A DNA stretch of 64,000 nucleotides from Sandaracinobacteroides hominis (GCF_016464365.1 NZ_JADCUC010000002.1:364001-428000), one strand, 5' to 3'; counted from the stretch's first letter, positions 8,934 to 18,363 are shown. A program made the numbers and translations. The notes: generated by a model from the sequence alone, not told the origin.

Positions 8934-10256
8934 GTGAGCGCTCAGCCGGTGGATTTCGCCCGCTCCGACAACCCCGTCCTCGATCGTCTGTTGCGTGCCG
9001 CCGGCCAGCAGCAGGTGTCGGGCGTCGATCTCACGCTGAAGCGCGTCGAGCGTCTGCTGACGCGGATGGCGAGCCCGCACCTGAAGCTGCCGCCCGTGTT
9101 CCATGTGGCCGGCACCAACGGCAAGGGCAGCACCTGCGCGTTCCTGCGCGCTGCACTGGAGGCGTCCGGGCACCGCGTGCACCTGTTCACCTCGCCGCAT
9201 CTCGTCCGCCCGAACGAGCGCATCCGGCTTGCCGGCACGCTGGTATCCGACGAGGAATTTGCCGAGGCGTTGGCCGAGGTTCTGCGCTTCAACGCGGGGC
9301 AGCCGATCTCCTTCTTCGAGGTGCTGACGGCGGCCGCCTTCCTGCTGTTTGCAGCCACCCCCGCCGATGCGGTGATCCTGGAGGTCGGCCTCGGTGGACG
9401 GCTGGATTCCACCAACGTCGTGCCGAAGCCGGCGGTGACGGGGATCGCCCAGCTCGCGCTCGACCATGTGCAGATCCTGGGGCCGACGCTGCGCCATATA
9501 GCTGGCGAAAAGGCCGGCATCGCCAAGAAGGGCGTGCCGCTGGTGACGCAGAAATACCCGGCCCAGATCGCAGCCGCAGTGGCGGAAATCGCGGTTCCGA
9601 AGGGCGCGAAAATGCTGGTCCGCGGCGAGGCGTGGGATTCCGCCGTCTATGAAGGCCAGCTCGTCTGGAAGGCGAAGGACGACGAGGAAGCGCTGAAACT
9701 GCCTCTGCCGAAGCTGCCCGGCAGCCATCAGGCCGACAATGCCGCGCTGGCGATCGCCATGCTTCGCGCGCAGGAGGCGCTGAAGGTTCCCGACAGTGCG
9801 CTGAGATCGGCGATGGGCTGGGCGCAATGGCCGGCCCGGTTGCAGCGGCTGACCAGCGGCCCGTTCGTGGACGCCCTGCCAGCCGGATCAGAGCTGGTGC
9901 TCGATGGCGGCCACAATCCGGCAGCCGGCAAGGCGCTGGCGACCTATGCGGCGTCGGCGCAACCGCCGCTGCCGCTGCACCTTGTGCTGGGAATGCTGGT
10001 CACCAAGGACCATGCCGGCTTCGTGCGCTCCTTCCCGCGCGGCACGCGGATGACGATGGTGCCGATCCCCGGCCACAGCTGCGTGTCGCCCGATGAACTG
10101 GCGGCACAGGCCAATGCCGGCGGCATGAAGGCCGATGCGGCAGACAGCCTGCTGGCGGCCATGCAACAGGTCGACAGCCCCTCACGCGTGCTGATCGGTG
10201 GCTCCCTGCACCTGGCCGGCGAGGCACTCCGCGAGAACGGACCCATCCCGCAATAG
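8934..10256 (+). CDS. folC: Bifunctional dihydrofolate/folylpolyglutamate synthase
   Basis: 440 aa from GTG 8934. Adds glutamate to dihydropteroate and to folates. The Mur-ligase-type P-loop GTNGKGST is at residues 60-67; FTSPHLVRPNERI, EVGLGGRLDSTNV and the C-terminal LDGGHNPAA are family signatures. It ends the trp/acc run; the 40-bp gap before it is the largest since pyrF. Confidence 0.96.
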   Translation: MSAQPVDFARSDNPVLDRLLRAAGQQQVSGVDLTLKRVERLLTRMASPHLKLPPVFHVAGTNGKGSTCAFLRAALEASGHRVHLFTSPHLVRPNERIRLAGTLVSDEEFAEALAEVLRFNAGQPISFFEVLTAAAFLLFAATPADAVILEVGLGGRLDSTNVVPKPAVTGIAQLALDHVQILGPTLRHIAGEKAGIAKKGVPLVTQKYPAQIAAAVAEIAVPKGAKMLVRGEAWDSAVYEGQLVWKAKDDEEALKLPLPKLPGSHQADNAALAIAMLRAQEALKVPDSALRSAMGWAQWPARLQRLTSGPFVDALPAGSELVLDGGHNPAAGKALATYAASAQPPLPLHLVLGMLVTKDHAGFVRSFPRGTRMTMVPIPGHSCVSPDELAAQANAGGMKADAADSLLAAMQQVDSPSRVLIGGSLHLAGEALRENGPIPQ

Positions 10257-10304
10257 AGATTATGCCGGGTGACAAGCCAGCCGGAACCCGTTAGGCGCCC
10301 CGGC

Positions 10305-10697
10305 ATGAACGGCCGGCTTCAGGATCTGCGCACAGGCCAGGGGCTTCTTGGCCTGCTGCTCTTCTGCGCCATTGCCCTGCGGCTCGCCGTGCCGGCAGGC
10401 TATATGCCCGGTTTCAGCGAGGGACGGGCAACGCTGATCGTCTGCTCCGCCTCGGGCAGCCGCGAAATGGCCGTCGATTTTGGCGACGCCGACAAGGGCC
10501 AGAAGCAGACTGGCGGCTCCGATTGCATCTTTGCCTCAGGGCTCGGCGGCGGGCTTTTGCCGCCTGCGCCGTGGATCTTCGCGGCGGCTTCCCTGCCGGC
10601 CGCAAACCATCTCCTCCAGCGCGCCATCGCGGATCTCACGCCGCATCGCCTCGCGGCGCCTCCCCCGCCCGCCCTGGGGCCGCCACCGCGCAGCTGA
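10305..10697 (+). CDS. DUF2946-type small protein
   Basis: About 130 aa. An N-terminal hydrophobic segment (GLLGLLLFCAIALRLAVPAGYMP) with the VPAGYMP ending typical of DUF2946, then a polar loop with CSASGS and DCIF cysteines and a hydrophobic C-terminal part ending in a Pro-rich tail. Role unknown; the family often lies next to TonB-dependent receptors for metals. I take ATG 10305; an in-frame GTG at 10269, 12 nt after folC, would add 12 residues. It precedes the receptor by about 110 bp that contain two hairpins. Confidence 0.72.
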   Translation: MNGRLQDLRTGQGLLGLLLFCAIALRLAVPAGYMPGFSEGRATLIVCSASGSREMAVDFGDADKGQKQTGGSDCIFASGLGGGLLPPAPWIFAAASLPAANHLLQRAIADLTPHRLAAPPPPALGPPPRS

Positions 10698-10742
10698 TCT
10701 ATCGCGCGGCGACGGACGATCCTCGTTCGCTGCTGACCTGAA

Positions 10743-10784
10743 GCACGGCGCCCGCCGTGCCTTGCGGCCGTGGCACAGCCACGG
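10743..10784 (+). promoter_or_regulatory. Twin hairpins in the leader of the TonB-dependent receptor
   Basis: Two adjacent perfect 7-bp stems: gcacggc/gccgtgc (10743-10749 with 10754-10760, 4-nt loop) and ccgtggc/gccacgg (10768-10774 with 10778-10784, 3-nt loop). They end about 12 nt before a GAGG ribosome site for the receptor ATG. They may end the DUF2946 transcript or control receptor translation. No U-tract follows. Confidence 0.55.
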
Positions 10785-10808
10785 TCCGGCTTCTCCGAGG
10801 TTCCACCG

Positions 10809-12884
10809 ATGAATTCGATTTTCCGCAGCGCAGGCCCCACGCGTCTTGTCGCTCTGCCTCTTCTCCTCTGCTCCCTCCATTCCCCGGCGCTGGCCGAAGA
10901 GAATGCCGACGAAACCATCATCGTCACCGGTGCACGCACCGGCGATTTCGGCGTGAAATCCGGCATCCCGCTGGAACGCGTGCCGCAAAGCGTGCAGCTG
11001 CTGGACGAGCAGGAGCTGATCGACCGCGGCGTGCGCAGCGTCGGCGATGCCCTGCGCGCCGTGCCGTCGGCCAACGTGGGCGGCTCGCGCGTGTCACGCT
11101 ACCAGAGCTTCAGCCTGAAGATCCGCGGTTTCCTGGCGGATCAGATGCGCAATGGCATCCGCCAGCGCTATTTCGAGGATATCGACGCCTCGGCGCTGTC
11201 GAACGTGGAGCGCATCGAGATTCTGAAGGGGCCGTCGGCCGTTCTGTTCGGGCAATCGGCGGTGGGTGGCCTGATTTCGGTCATCACCAAGCAGCCGACA
11301 GACAGCTTCCAGGCCTCGGGCGCCCTGACGGGCGGCAGCTACGACCAGAAAATGGCCAGCATCGACATCGGCGGCCCCGTCAGCCAGACGCTGGGGATCC
11401 GCCTCACCGGCGAGATCGAGCGTTCCGGCACCTTCGTCGACTATCAGGACATGGACCGCGAGAATGTCGGCCTCTCGCTGGCCTGGCGGCCAAGCGAAGC
11501 GATCTCTGCACATCTCGTGGCGGAATATCTCCGCCGCACGACAGCCAACAATCCCGGCCTGCCGGTTGTGGGCACCCTCGTCTCCAACGGGGTCGGCACG
11601 GTTCCGCGCGGGCAGTTTCTGGGCGAGCCCAACTTCACCGATCTCGTCGCCGACGGCCTGCTGCTGCAGGCCTGGGCGGATATCCGGATGAGCGACGACT
11701 GGACGCTGACTCCGCGCTTCCAGGTAAACCAGTTCAACACCTCGCTGGATCAGATCCGCCTGCTCGCCCCGGTGGCGGGCGCACCCACGAAGATCCAGCG
11801 CAACGGCCGCCGCGGCCGCGAGGACGACGCCTACTATATCGGCCAGGTGGATGTTTCCGGCCGCTTCCGCACCGGCGGCATCGAACACAAGCTGCTGCTG
11901 GGGGTGGAGTACAGCTCGGAAAACCCGACCTTCCGGCAGTCCGACATCGTGCCCGGCGGGGTGCCGCCGATCGATTCGATGAACCCGGTCTACGCCTTCA
12001 CCAACAGCCAGCCGCCGCTTGCCTTCACCTTCTACAGTCAGGGGAATGTGAACGGCTTCGCCTTCTATGGGCAGGACCAGATCGCGCTCACCGAAAACTG
12101 GAGCGTGGTGGCCGGCGTCCGCCATTCCCTGTTCGACTATGACAACCGTCGCAACGGCGTTCGGAACGCCGACAGCATCTCCAACACCAGCTGGCAGCTG
12201 GGGACCAACTATGTGCTGGGCGGCGGATTTTCGCTCTATGGCGGCTACAACAGCGGCTTCGATCTGGAGCCGGTGGTCGGCTCGCGCTCGAAGGACGGAA
12301 CGCCGTTCAAGCCGGAGACCTCCGATCAGGTGGAGGCGGGCCTGAGGCTGGTGCGCGAGAATTTCCGGGGCAGCGTCTCGGCCTTCCGCATCCGCCGCAA
12401 CAATGTGGCGACGACAGACCCCAACGACCCCAATTATCAGGTGCAGGAAGGGCAGCTGCGCACGCAGGGTGTCGAGCTGGAGGGCGAATGGACGCCGTTG
12501 CCGGGCTGGTGGCTGCAGGGCGGCTATGCGCACATCGACGGACGGATCACCCGTAACAACACGCCCGGCCTGCAGAACGCCTGGATGGGGGATACACCGA
12601 AAAACACCGCCACTTTCTCCACCCGCGTGACGGTGGGGCCGGTGGAGCTGCGCGGCGGCGCCTATTATGTGGGCGAGCGCGCGCTGGTGAACGGCAGCAG
12701 GATCATCCTGGATGACTATCTGCTGTTCGATCTCGGGGCGGGTGCGCGCTTCGGCAAGGTCAGTATCGACGCGGCGCTTACCAACCTCTTCGACAAGACC
12801 TATTATACCGCCAATGGCGGCGCGAACTTCGTCTATCCGGGCGATCCCCGGATGCTGAGCGTTCGCGTCGGCTACCGGTTCTGA
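10809..12884 (+). CDS. TonB-dependent siderophore-type outer-membrane receptor
   Basis: 691 aa. Signal peptide at 1-29 (LVALPLLLCSLHSPALA), TonB-box-like ETIIVTGAR, then a plug domain with VPQSVQLLDEQEL, IRGF and VERIEILKGPSAVLFGQ, and a 22-strand barrel ending MLSVRVGYRF with terminal Phe. It fits the TonB-siderophore receptor family; the ligand (ferric siderophore, possibly another metal chelate) is not readable. The start ATG 10809 has GAGG 7 nt upstream; an ATG 39 bp earlier lacks one and would precede the signal peptide with 13 odd residues. The next gene follows after 11 bp and encodes a PepSY protein, so uptake and inner-membrane handling are paired. Confidence 0.94.
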   Translation: MNSIFRSAGPTRLVALPLLLCSLHSPALAEENADETIIVTGARTGDFGVKSGIPLERVPQSVQLLDEQELIDRGVRSVGDALRAVPSANVGGSRVSRYQSFSLKIRGFLADQMRNGIRQRYFEDIDASALSNVERIEILKGPSAVLFGQSAVGGLISVITKQPTDSFQASGALTGGSYDQKMASIDIGGPVSQTLGIRLTGEIERSGTFVDYQDMDRENVGLSLAWRPSEAISAHLVAEYLRRTTANNPGLPVVGTLVSNGVGTVPRGQFLGEPNFTDLVADGLLLQAWADIRMSDDWTLTPRFQVNQFNTSLDQIRLLAPVAGAPTKIQRNGRRGREDDAYYIGQVDVSGRFRTGGIEHKLLLGVEYSSENPTFRQSDIVPGGVPPIDSMNPVYAFTNSQPPLAFTFYSQGNVNGFAFYGQDQIALTENWSVVAGVRHSLFDYDNRRNGVRNADSISNTSWQLGTNYVLGGGFSLYGGYNSGFDLEPVVGSRSKDGTPFKPETSDQVEAGLRLVRENFRGSVSAFRIRRNNVATTDPNDPNYQVQEGQLRTQGVELEGEWTPLPGWWLQGGYAHIDGRITRNNTPGLQNAWMGDTPKNTATFSTRVTVGPVELRGGAYYVGERALVNGSRIILDDYLLFDLGAGARFGKVSIDAALTNLFDKTYYTANGGANFVYPGDPRMLSVRVGYRF

Positions 12885-12895
12885 GGGAGCACAGG

Positions 12896-14305
12896 ATGGC
12901 GACCGCGGCCGAAACCTCCCGCAGCTATCGGGCGATCTGGCGCTGGCATTTCTGGGCCGGGCTGATCGTGGCCCCGTTCCTGGTGATCCTGTCGATCACG
13001 GGCGCCATCTACCTGTTCAACGACGAACTGAACGACCTGTTGATGCCCGAGCTCCACTTCGTGGAGCCGGTGCATCGGCAGCTGCCGCCCTCGGCCCTGA
13101 TCCGCGCGGCGATCGCCGAATATCCCGGCACGCCAACGCGGATCGATCTGCCGACCGAGCCGGATCGCCCGGCGAAAGTCTATGTGAAGACCGCCGCCGG
13201 CGAACCCCGGCAGGTGATGGTGAACCCCGGCAACGCCAGGGTGCTGGGCAGCTTCGTCTATGCGCGCACGCTGGTGGGCTTTGCCGACCTGATGCACGGC
13301 TCCCTGCTGCTGGGCGAACGGGGCGATGCCATCGTGGAACTGGCGGCCTGCTGGGCGCTGGTGCTGATCGCGAGCGGGCTTTACCTCTGGTGGCCGCGCG
13401 GACGCTGGAAGGCGGCCGGCCTGCTCTACCCGCGGCTCCGCGCGAAAGGCCGGCTGTTCTGGCGCGACCTGCACGCAACGACGGGGGTGTGGATGCTCGC
13501 CCTCATCGCCTTCCTGCTGCTCACCGGCTTGCCATGGGCGGTGGTGCAGGGGCCGCTGATCCGCGGCGGGTTCGAGGCGCTGGGCACCGGTGCCCCGCAA
13601 CAGGCCTGGGGCCACACCCCGCCCGAAAGCCGCCCCATGGGCGAGGCGCTGGGGCGCGTCAGCTGGACCCAGGAACAGGCCCCGATGCCGGTGTCAGACC
13701 CAGCGCACGCCGACCATGCCGATCACCAGATGCCCCCGCAGGCCGCAGGCACCGACAAAGTCGCCATCGACGAAGCCGCCATCGACGGGGCCGACAGCAT
13801 CGCCGCCCGCGCGACGGCCATGGGCATGCGCGACTACCGCCTGTATCTGCCGCGCGGCGAGCGGGGCATCTATACCGCGCTGACGTACCCCGGCCGGCCG
13901 CAGGGTCAGCGCACGCTGCACTTCGACCGCTGGAGCCACGAGCTGCTGCGCGACTATCGCTGGTCGCAATATGGCACCGGCGCCAAGGCGGTGGAGCTGG
14001 GCGTGCAGATCCACATGGGCCGCTATTTCGGGCTGGCCAATCAGCTGCTGATGCTGTTGCCCTGCATCGCCATCCTGCTGCTGGCGGGAAGCGGCGTGGC
14101 GATGTGGTGGAAACGGCGGCCCGAAGGCGCCTTCGCCGCACCGCCGCGCGTGCCCGAAGCACGGCTGGACGGGATGCTGCTGATCCTGCTGGTGGCCGGG
14201 CTGCTGATGCCGCTGCTGGGTGCCTCGCTGCTGATCGTCTGGCTGCTGGACAGCGCCGTCCAGCGCATCGGGCGACCGGCCGAACGCCGGATTTCTCAGG
14301 GCTGA
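12896..14305 (+). CDS. PepSY-associated TM-helix (PiuB-like) inner-membrane protein
   Basis: 469 aa. Membrane segments near 16-40 (WHFWAGLIVAPFLVILSITGAIYLF), about 145-163, about 198-215, and two close to the C-terminus, with PepSY-type periplasmic parts between them (YPGTPTRIDLPTEPDRPAKVYV). This is the iron-regulated PiuB/PepSY_TM family that accompanies siderophore receptors and is thought to reduce or release iron. The periplasmic loop holds a His/Met-rich stretch, AHADHADHQM, a possible metal site. It shares an operon with the receptor and overlaps the convergent CinA-like gene by 10 bp. Confidence 0.9.
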   Translation: MATAAETSRSYRAIWRWHFWAGLIVAPFLVILSITGAIYLFNDELNDLLMPELHFVEPVHRQLPPSALIRAAIAEYPGTPTRIDLPTEPDRPAKVYVKTAAGEPRQVMVNPGNARVLGSFVYARTLVGFADLMHGSLLLGERGDAIVELAACWALVLIASGLYLWWPRGRWKAAGLLYPRLRAKGRLFWRDLHATTGVWMLALIAFLLLTGLPWAVVQGPLIRGGFEALGTGAPQQAWGHTPPESRPMGEALGRVSWTQEQAPMPVSDPAHADHADHQMPPQAAGTDKVAIDEAAIDGADSIAARATAMGMRDYRLYLPRGERGIYTALTYPGRPQGQRTLHFDRWSHELLRDYRWSQYGTGAKAVELGVQIHMGRYFGLANQLLMLLPCIAILLLAGSGVAMWWKRRPEGAFAAPPRVPEARLDGMLLILLVAGLLMPLLGASLLIVWLLDSAVQRIGRPAERRISQG

Positions 14306-14793
14306 CCCTCGATCTGCCGGCGAAGCAGCTCAAAGGCAGCGGCGGCAAAGGCATACATGTTGCCAAGCCTGTCCGTCCGCCCGGTCTCCAATGTGCGGGC
14401 GACGGCCCCGCCGGGGCCGTGCACGGCGAGACAGCAATGGCCGGCGGCATCGCCATAGGGGTTGCCGGAGGGGCCGGACGCGCCGGTTTCGCCAATCGCC
14501 CAGCTGGTCTTGAAACGGGTCCTGGTGCGCTCGGCCAGCGCCAGCGCATAGGGTTCAGAGGCGCTGCGCAGGCCGCGCACCTCCTCGCGCTTCAGGTCCA
14601 GCAGGCGATGGCGGGCGCGCGGCGTATAGACCACCCCGCCGCCATAATAATAGCTCGACGCCCCCGGCACCGCGAGCAGCGCGGCAGAGATCAGCCCGCC
14701 GGTCGAGCTTTCGGCGACCGCGATGCTTTGGTGGCGGGCCTTCAGCAGCGCGGCCACCTGTTCGGCATCTGCAACCAGTGCTTCGAAACTCAT
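14296..14793 (-). CDS. CinA-family amidohydrolase (nicotinamide-nucleotide amidase-like)
   Basis: 165 aa: the stand-alone CinA C-terminal domain. Motifs SIAVAESSTGGLISAALLAVPGAS, YYYGGGVVYTPRARHRLL and GETGASGPSGNPYG are typical of PncC-type NMN deamidases, which recycle NMN in NAD metabolism. The start ATG at 14793 overlaps the stop of the upstream acyl-CoA synthetase by 4 bp (ATGA). The window also encodes a stand-alone MoCF domain protein (3556-4326), so the two halves of classical CinA exist as separate genes. Confidence 0.9.
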   Translation of the reverse strand: MSFEALVADAEQVAALLKARHQSIAVAESSTGGLISAALLAVPGASSYYYGGGVVYTPRARHRLLDLKREEVRGLRSASEPYALALAERTRTRFKTSWAIGETGASGPSGNPYGDAAGHCCLAVHGPGGAVARTLETGRTDRLGNMYAFAAAAFELLRRQIEGQP

Positions 14794-16307
14794 GGAATCT
14801 CTCCCTGCCACTGGTCGCGGATCTCGCGTTTCAGAATCTTGCCGATGGCGCTGCGCGGCAGCTCGTCCACCAGCTGCACGGCGGCCAGCCGCTGCACCTT
14901 GCCCACCCGCGCATTGGTGAATTCCTTCAGCTCCTGCGGATCGGCCCCGGGCGCCACCACGAACGCCACCGGGCTTTCCCCCCAGGCGCGGCTGGGAATG
15001 CCGACCACTGCCACATCCAGCACGTGCGGATGCTCGGCCAGCACCTGCTCGATATCGATCGGATAGATATTGAAGCCGCCGGAAATGATCATGTCCTTGG
15101 CCCGTCCCATCAGCTCGATGAAACCGTCCTCGTCCCGCCGTGCCAGGTCGCCGGTGCGGATGAAGATGCGGCCGTCGGGATGCTGCCACTGCGTCGCCCG
15201 CGTCGCTTCCGGCCGGTTGGCATAGCCCGACATCGTCGCCGGAGAGAAACCGATCATCTCGCCCACTTCGCCCGGTGCCGCCTCGGTGCCGTCCTCCTTC
15301 ACGATCTTCAGTTCCACGTTCGGAAACGGTCGTCCAATGGTGTGCAGCTTGGTCGGATGCTCGTGCGCCACCAGCGCGGTGCCGCCGCCGCCCTCGGTCA
15401 TCCCCCAATATTCGATCAGCCCGCCCGGCCAGCGGGCCAGGATGTCGGCCTTCAGGTCGGCGGCAAACGGCGCCGAGGTGCAGAATTTCATCCGGTAGGA
15501 GCCAAGGTCGAACGCCTCGAAATCGGCAAGGTCCATGATCCGCCGATACTGCACCGGCACCAGCATCGAGTGCGTCGCGCCGAACTTCTGCGCCAGCTCC
15601 AGAAAGCCGCGCGCATCGAACTTCGGCTGCAGCACCAGATGCCCGCCCCAGGCCAGCGCCGGCAGCGCCGCCACCAGCGTGGTGTTGGAATAGAGCGGAG
15701 TCGCCAGCAGGCAGACGCTGTCCGGCCCATAGCCGACCGCCGCACCCCCCACCAGATGCGCCCAGCGCATGTTCCACGAATGCACGATGCCCTTGGGCGT
15801 GCCGGTCGTGCCCGAGGAATAGATGATGTTGAACGGCAGCGAGATCAGCTCCGCATCGCTCAGCGTCACCGGTGCCGGCGGGCCATCCGCCAGCCAGTCG
15901 TCCAGCGCCTCGATGGCGATCCTGCGGGCAGCAAAGGCGCGCCCTGCCACCGCTTCGGCATTGGCGGCATCCAGGAACAGGATCGGCGCGGCGCTGTCGG
16001 AAACCATCGCCTCCAGCTGTTCCGGCGTGGCGCTGGGCGGCATCGGCGCCACGGCGATGCCGGCCACCAGCGCCCCCAGATAGAGCGCGACATAGTCGGC
16101 GTTGGTATGGCTGATGATGGCAATCGCCTGCCCCGGCTTCACCCCGTCGCGCTGCAGGCTGGCGGCAACCCGCCCGGCGCGGTCGGCGAGTTCGGCCCAT
16201 GTGTAGCGGCTGTCGCCCACGGTCACGGCGGGGGCGTCGGGCCGTTCGGCGGCGTGACGGGCAATCAGATCGCCGATGCGCTGGAATTCGGGGCCGTCTG
16301 CCATCAT
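14790..16307 (-). CDS. AMP-binding acyl-CoA synthetase (class I adenylate-forming)
   Basis: 505 aa. Activates a carboxylic acid with ATP and CoA. Core motifs: P-loop YSSGTTGTPKG, EYWGMTEGGGG, RTGDLARRDEDGFIELMGRAKDM and SGGFNIYP, and the C-terminal catalytic Lys in SAIGKILKREIRD. Substrate chain length is uncertain; medium- or long-chain fatty acids or an aromatic acid are possible. It could also be a non-acetyl-CoA ligase of a degradation route, since beta-oxidation genes lie 2-4 kb away. Divergent from the transglutaminase-like gene; followed by the CinA-like gene with a 4-bp overlap. Confidence 0.92.
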   Translation of the reverse strand: MMADGPEFQRIGDLIARHAAERPDAPAVTVGDSRYTWAELADRAGRVAASLQRDGVKPGQAIAIISHTNADYVALYLGALVAGIAVAPMPPSATPEQLEAMVSDSAAPILFLDAANAEAVAGRAFAARRIAIEALDDWLADGPPAPVTLSDAELISLPFNIIYSSGTTGTPKGIVHSWNMRWAHLVGGAAVGYGPDSVCLLATPLYSNTTLVAALPALAWGGHLVLQPKFDARGFLELAQKFGATHSMLVPVQYRRIMDLADFEAFDLGSYRMKFCTSAPFAADLKADILARWPGGLIEYWGMTEGGGGTALVAHEHPTKLHTIGRPFPNVELKIVKEDGTEAAPGEVGEMIGFSPATMSGYANRPEATRATQWQHPDGRIFIRTGDLARRDEDGFIELMGRAKDMIISGGFNIYPIDIEQVLAEHPHVLDVAVVGIPSRAWGESPVAFVVAPGADPQELKEFTNARVGKVQRLAAVQLVDELPRSAIGKILKREIRDQWQGEIP

Positions 16308-16396
16308 TTTTTCTCCATACGGACCATCGGGCGGAACTGCGGGGGGCCGGCGCCGTTGGACTTCCAGTTAACCTTTTCCAGAACGGGATTATCGGG

Positions 16397-17230
16397 ATGC
16401 AGATCCGCGCCGGCTATCATCTTGAAGTGGATTGCACCGACATCACGCCGATGGTGCTGATGCTGAGCGTGCACCCGATCGAAGCAGACCGGCTGGTGAC
16501 GCCGGACCGGATCCGCAGCGCGCCGCAAACGATCCTGCGCCCCTATCGCGACGGCTTCGGCAACATCTGCCACCGGCTGACGGCGCAGCCGGGCCGGCTC
16601 AGCCTGCGCGCGGACTTTGTGGTCGAGGACGACGGACTTCCCGACCGCGTGCCGCACGGCGCGCGGCAGCACCCGGTCAACGAACTGCCAGACGACGTGC
16701 TGCAGTTCCTGCTGGCGAGCCGCTACTGCGAGACGGAGCGGCTGATGCCGCTGGCGTGGGAGAAGTTCGGCAGCGTGCCCGAGGGGCATGCGCGGGTGCA
16801 GGCGGTGGTCGACTATGTCCACCAGCGCATCCGCTTCGGCTACCAGCATGCGCGCAACACCCGGACGGCGTTCGAAGCGCACGAGGAGGGCGTCGGTGTC
16901 TGCCGCGACTATGCGCATCTGGCGGTCGCCCTCTGCCGCTGCCTGAACATTCCCGCCCGCTATGTGAATGGCTATCTGGGCGATATCGGCGTGCCCGCCG
17001 TCCCCGATCCGATGGATTTCAGCGCCTGGTTCCAGGTCTGGCTCGGCGGTCGCTGGTGGACCTTCGATGCCCGCCACAACAAGCCGCGCATCGGCCGGAT
17101 CCTGATCGCCGCCGGGCGCGATGCCGCTGACGTGGCGATGATCACCTCCTTTGGTCAGGTGAAGCTGGCACGCTTCGACATCCTCACCGAAGAAGTCACC
17201 GGCGAAGGCGTGATCGCCCGCTGCGGCTGA
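16397..17230 (+). CDS. Transglutaminase-like cysteine protease-fold protein
   Basis: 277 aa from ATG 16397. The transglutaminase core shows the catalytic Cys in GVGVCRDYAHLAVALCR, and the His/Asp pair in WFQVWLGGRWWTFDARHN. The N-terminal part is a beta-rich domain seen in this bacterial family (HLEVDCTDITPMVLML). Function is unknown in bacteria; peptidase or cross-linking activity is possible. The frame remains open 200 bp upstream, but that overlaps the divergent acyl-CoA synthetase and lacks family features. Confidence 0.88.
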   Translation: MQIRAGYHLEVDCTDITPMVLMLSVHPIEADRLVTPDRIRSAPQTILRPYRDGFGNICHRLTAQPGRLSLRADFVVEDDGLPDRVPHGARQHPVNELPDDVLQFLLASRYCETERLMPLAWEKFGSVPEGHARVQAVVDYVHQRIRFGYQHARNTRTAFEAHEEGVGVCRDYAHLAVALCRCLNIPARYVNGYLGDIGVPAVPDPMDFSAWFQVWLGGRWWTFDARHNKPRIGRILIAAGRDAADVAMITSFGQVKLARFDILTEEVTGEGVIARCG

Positions 17231-17400
17231 GAGACCGTTTGGGTAGTGCGCGGTTGAGGGCCTGCGGCGGGTTTGTTGTCCCCGCGAGGCGCGGAAAATG
17301 CCGCGATGCAAGGACATCGGGGCACTTTTGCGCGACGAAGCAGGTGCGAACAAGACGCGCAGGACCGACCCGCGCAACTCCCGAACGCTCTCTGAGGCCT

Positions 17401-18363
17401 TCACGCCAGCAGCGCGCGAAGCGCCGAGACGAGAGCGAGCGGCTGATCCGCCATCACATGATGATGCGCATCCGGCAGGCCCACAAAACGCGTTCCGGCA
17501 GGCAGCAAGGTGCGGATCAGCCTGACCACCCCATGCTCTGCCAGCACCGATTGCTCGCCCCACAGATAGGCGACCGGAACCGATATGCGGCCGGCCACAC
17601 CGTCAACGTCGCCGACGCTGAAATTCTTCCACAGCATCGGATCGAACTTCCAGGTCCAGCCCCCTTCCGCCTGCCGTAGCGAGGAACGGGCGATGAAATC
17701 GGTGATCCACGGATTGGGGCTGGGCTGCATCGGCGACCAGCGGAAGCGGGCGAGCGCCTCCGCCAGCGTCGGATAGATGCGGTGCGGCTTCGGATCGTCG
17801 GCGTGCGGCGGGCGACGGTTATCGCCCAGGGGGGTATCGATGATGATCGCCTGCGCGACCCGATCCGGGTGCCCGGCGGCCAGCAGCACGGTCGGCATCC
17901 CGCCAAAGCTGTGGCCGGCAACGGCGAAGCGCTCGCCAAGCCCGGCGGCCTCGGCCACCGCCAGCGCCTCGCGGACGAACTGGTCGCCGGTATAGGCCGG
18001 GCGGTGGTCGCTGCCGCCCATGCCGGACCAGCTCAGCGCCGCGACACGATGCGTGTCGGCAAGGAACGGCGCGACGAAGCGCCACCAGTCGGCATTGGCG
18101 CCATTGCCGTGCAGCAGCAGCAGGCCGGGTTTGCCGCGCTCGCCCCAGCCGAGCCACTCCACATCGGCGCCCTCCACCTGCACCTTATGGCGTTCGTGCG
18201 GCGCATCGATCGCCGCCCGGAACCAGGCCGGTGCGGCCGGCTTCTCTCCGGCAAACGGCGCCAGCGGCGACAGCAGGTGCGGATCGTCGGTGTCCTTGGC
18301 GAAGGGTTTCACCTCCCTCCGCTCTGCCGCCCTCCGCTCTGCCGCCGCGCTCATTTCAGCCAT
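17401..18363 (-). CDS. Alpha/beta hydrolase
   Basis: About 320 aa from ATG 18363 (ATG 18354 also possible). The fold shows LLLLHGNGANADWWRFVAPFL, nucleophile Ser in VAGHSFGGMPTVLLA, acid region in VPVAYLWGEQSVL and His in DAHHHVM. Substrate is unknown: an ester, lactone or C-C bond hydrolase. The start overlaps the stop of the enoyl-CoA hydratase gene, so it is the last gene of a thiolase-hydratase-hydrolase unit and probably acts on an acyl or ester substrate of that pathway. About 170 bp downstream, up to 17230, hold nothing I recognise. Confidence 0.88.
   Translation of the reverse strand: MAEMSAAAERRAAERREVKPFAKDTDDPHLLSPLAPFAGEKPAAPAWFRAAIDAPHERHKVQVEGADVEWLGWGERGKPGLLLLHGNGANADWWRFVAPFLADTHRVAALSWSGMGGSDHRPAYTGDQFVREALAVAEAAGLGERFAVAGHSFGGMPTVLLAAGHPDRVAQAIIIDTPLGDNRRPPHADDPKPHRIYPTLAEALARFRWSPMQPSPNPWITDFIARSSLRQAEGGWTWKFDPMLWKNFSVGDVDGVAGRISVPVAYLWGEQSVLAEHGVVRLIRTLLPAGTRFVGLPDAHHHVMADQPLALVSALRALLA

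Noticed and set aside
11094-12533. A 479-codon minus-strand frame opposite the TonB-dependent receptor
   Set aside because: Shadow of a GC-rich barrel gene; no domain.
14296-16200. A single minus-strand frame joining the CinA-like gene to 470 upstream codons
   Set aside because: The upstream part is out of phase with the acyl-CoA synthetase and has no domain; the CinA start at 14793 has conserved sequence right behind it.
17231-17400. Possible small gene or RNA between the transglutaminase-like and hydrolase genes
   Set aside because: No ribosome site, no stable long hairpin and no conserved frame.
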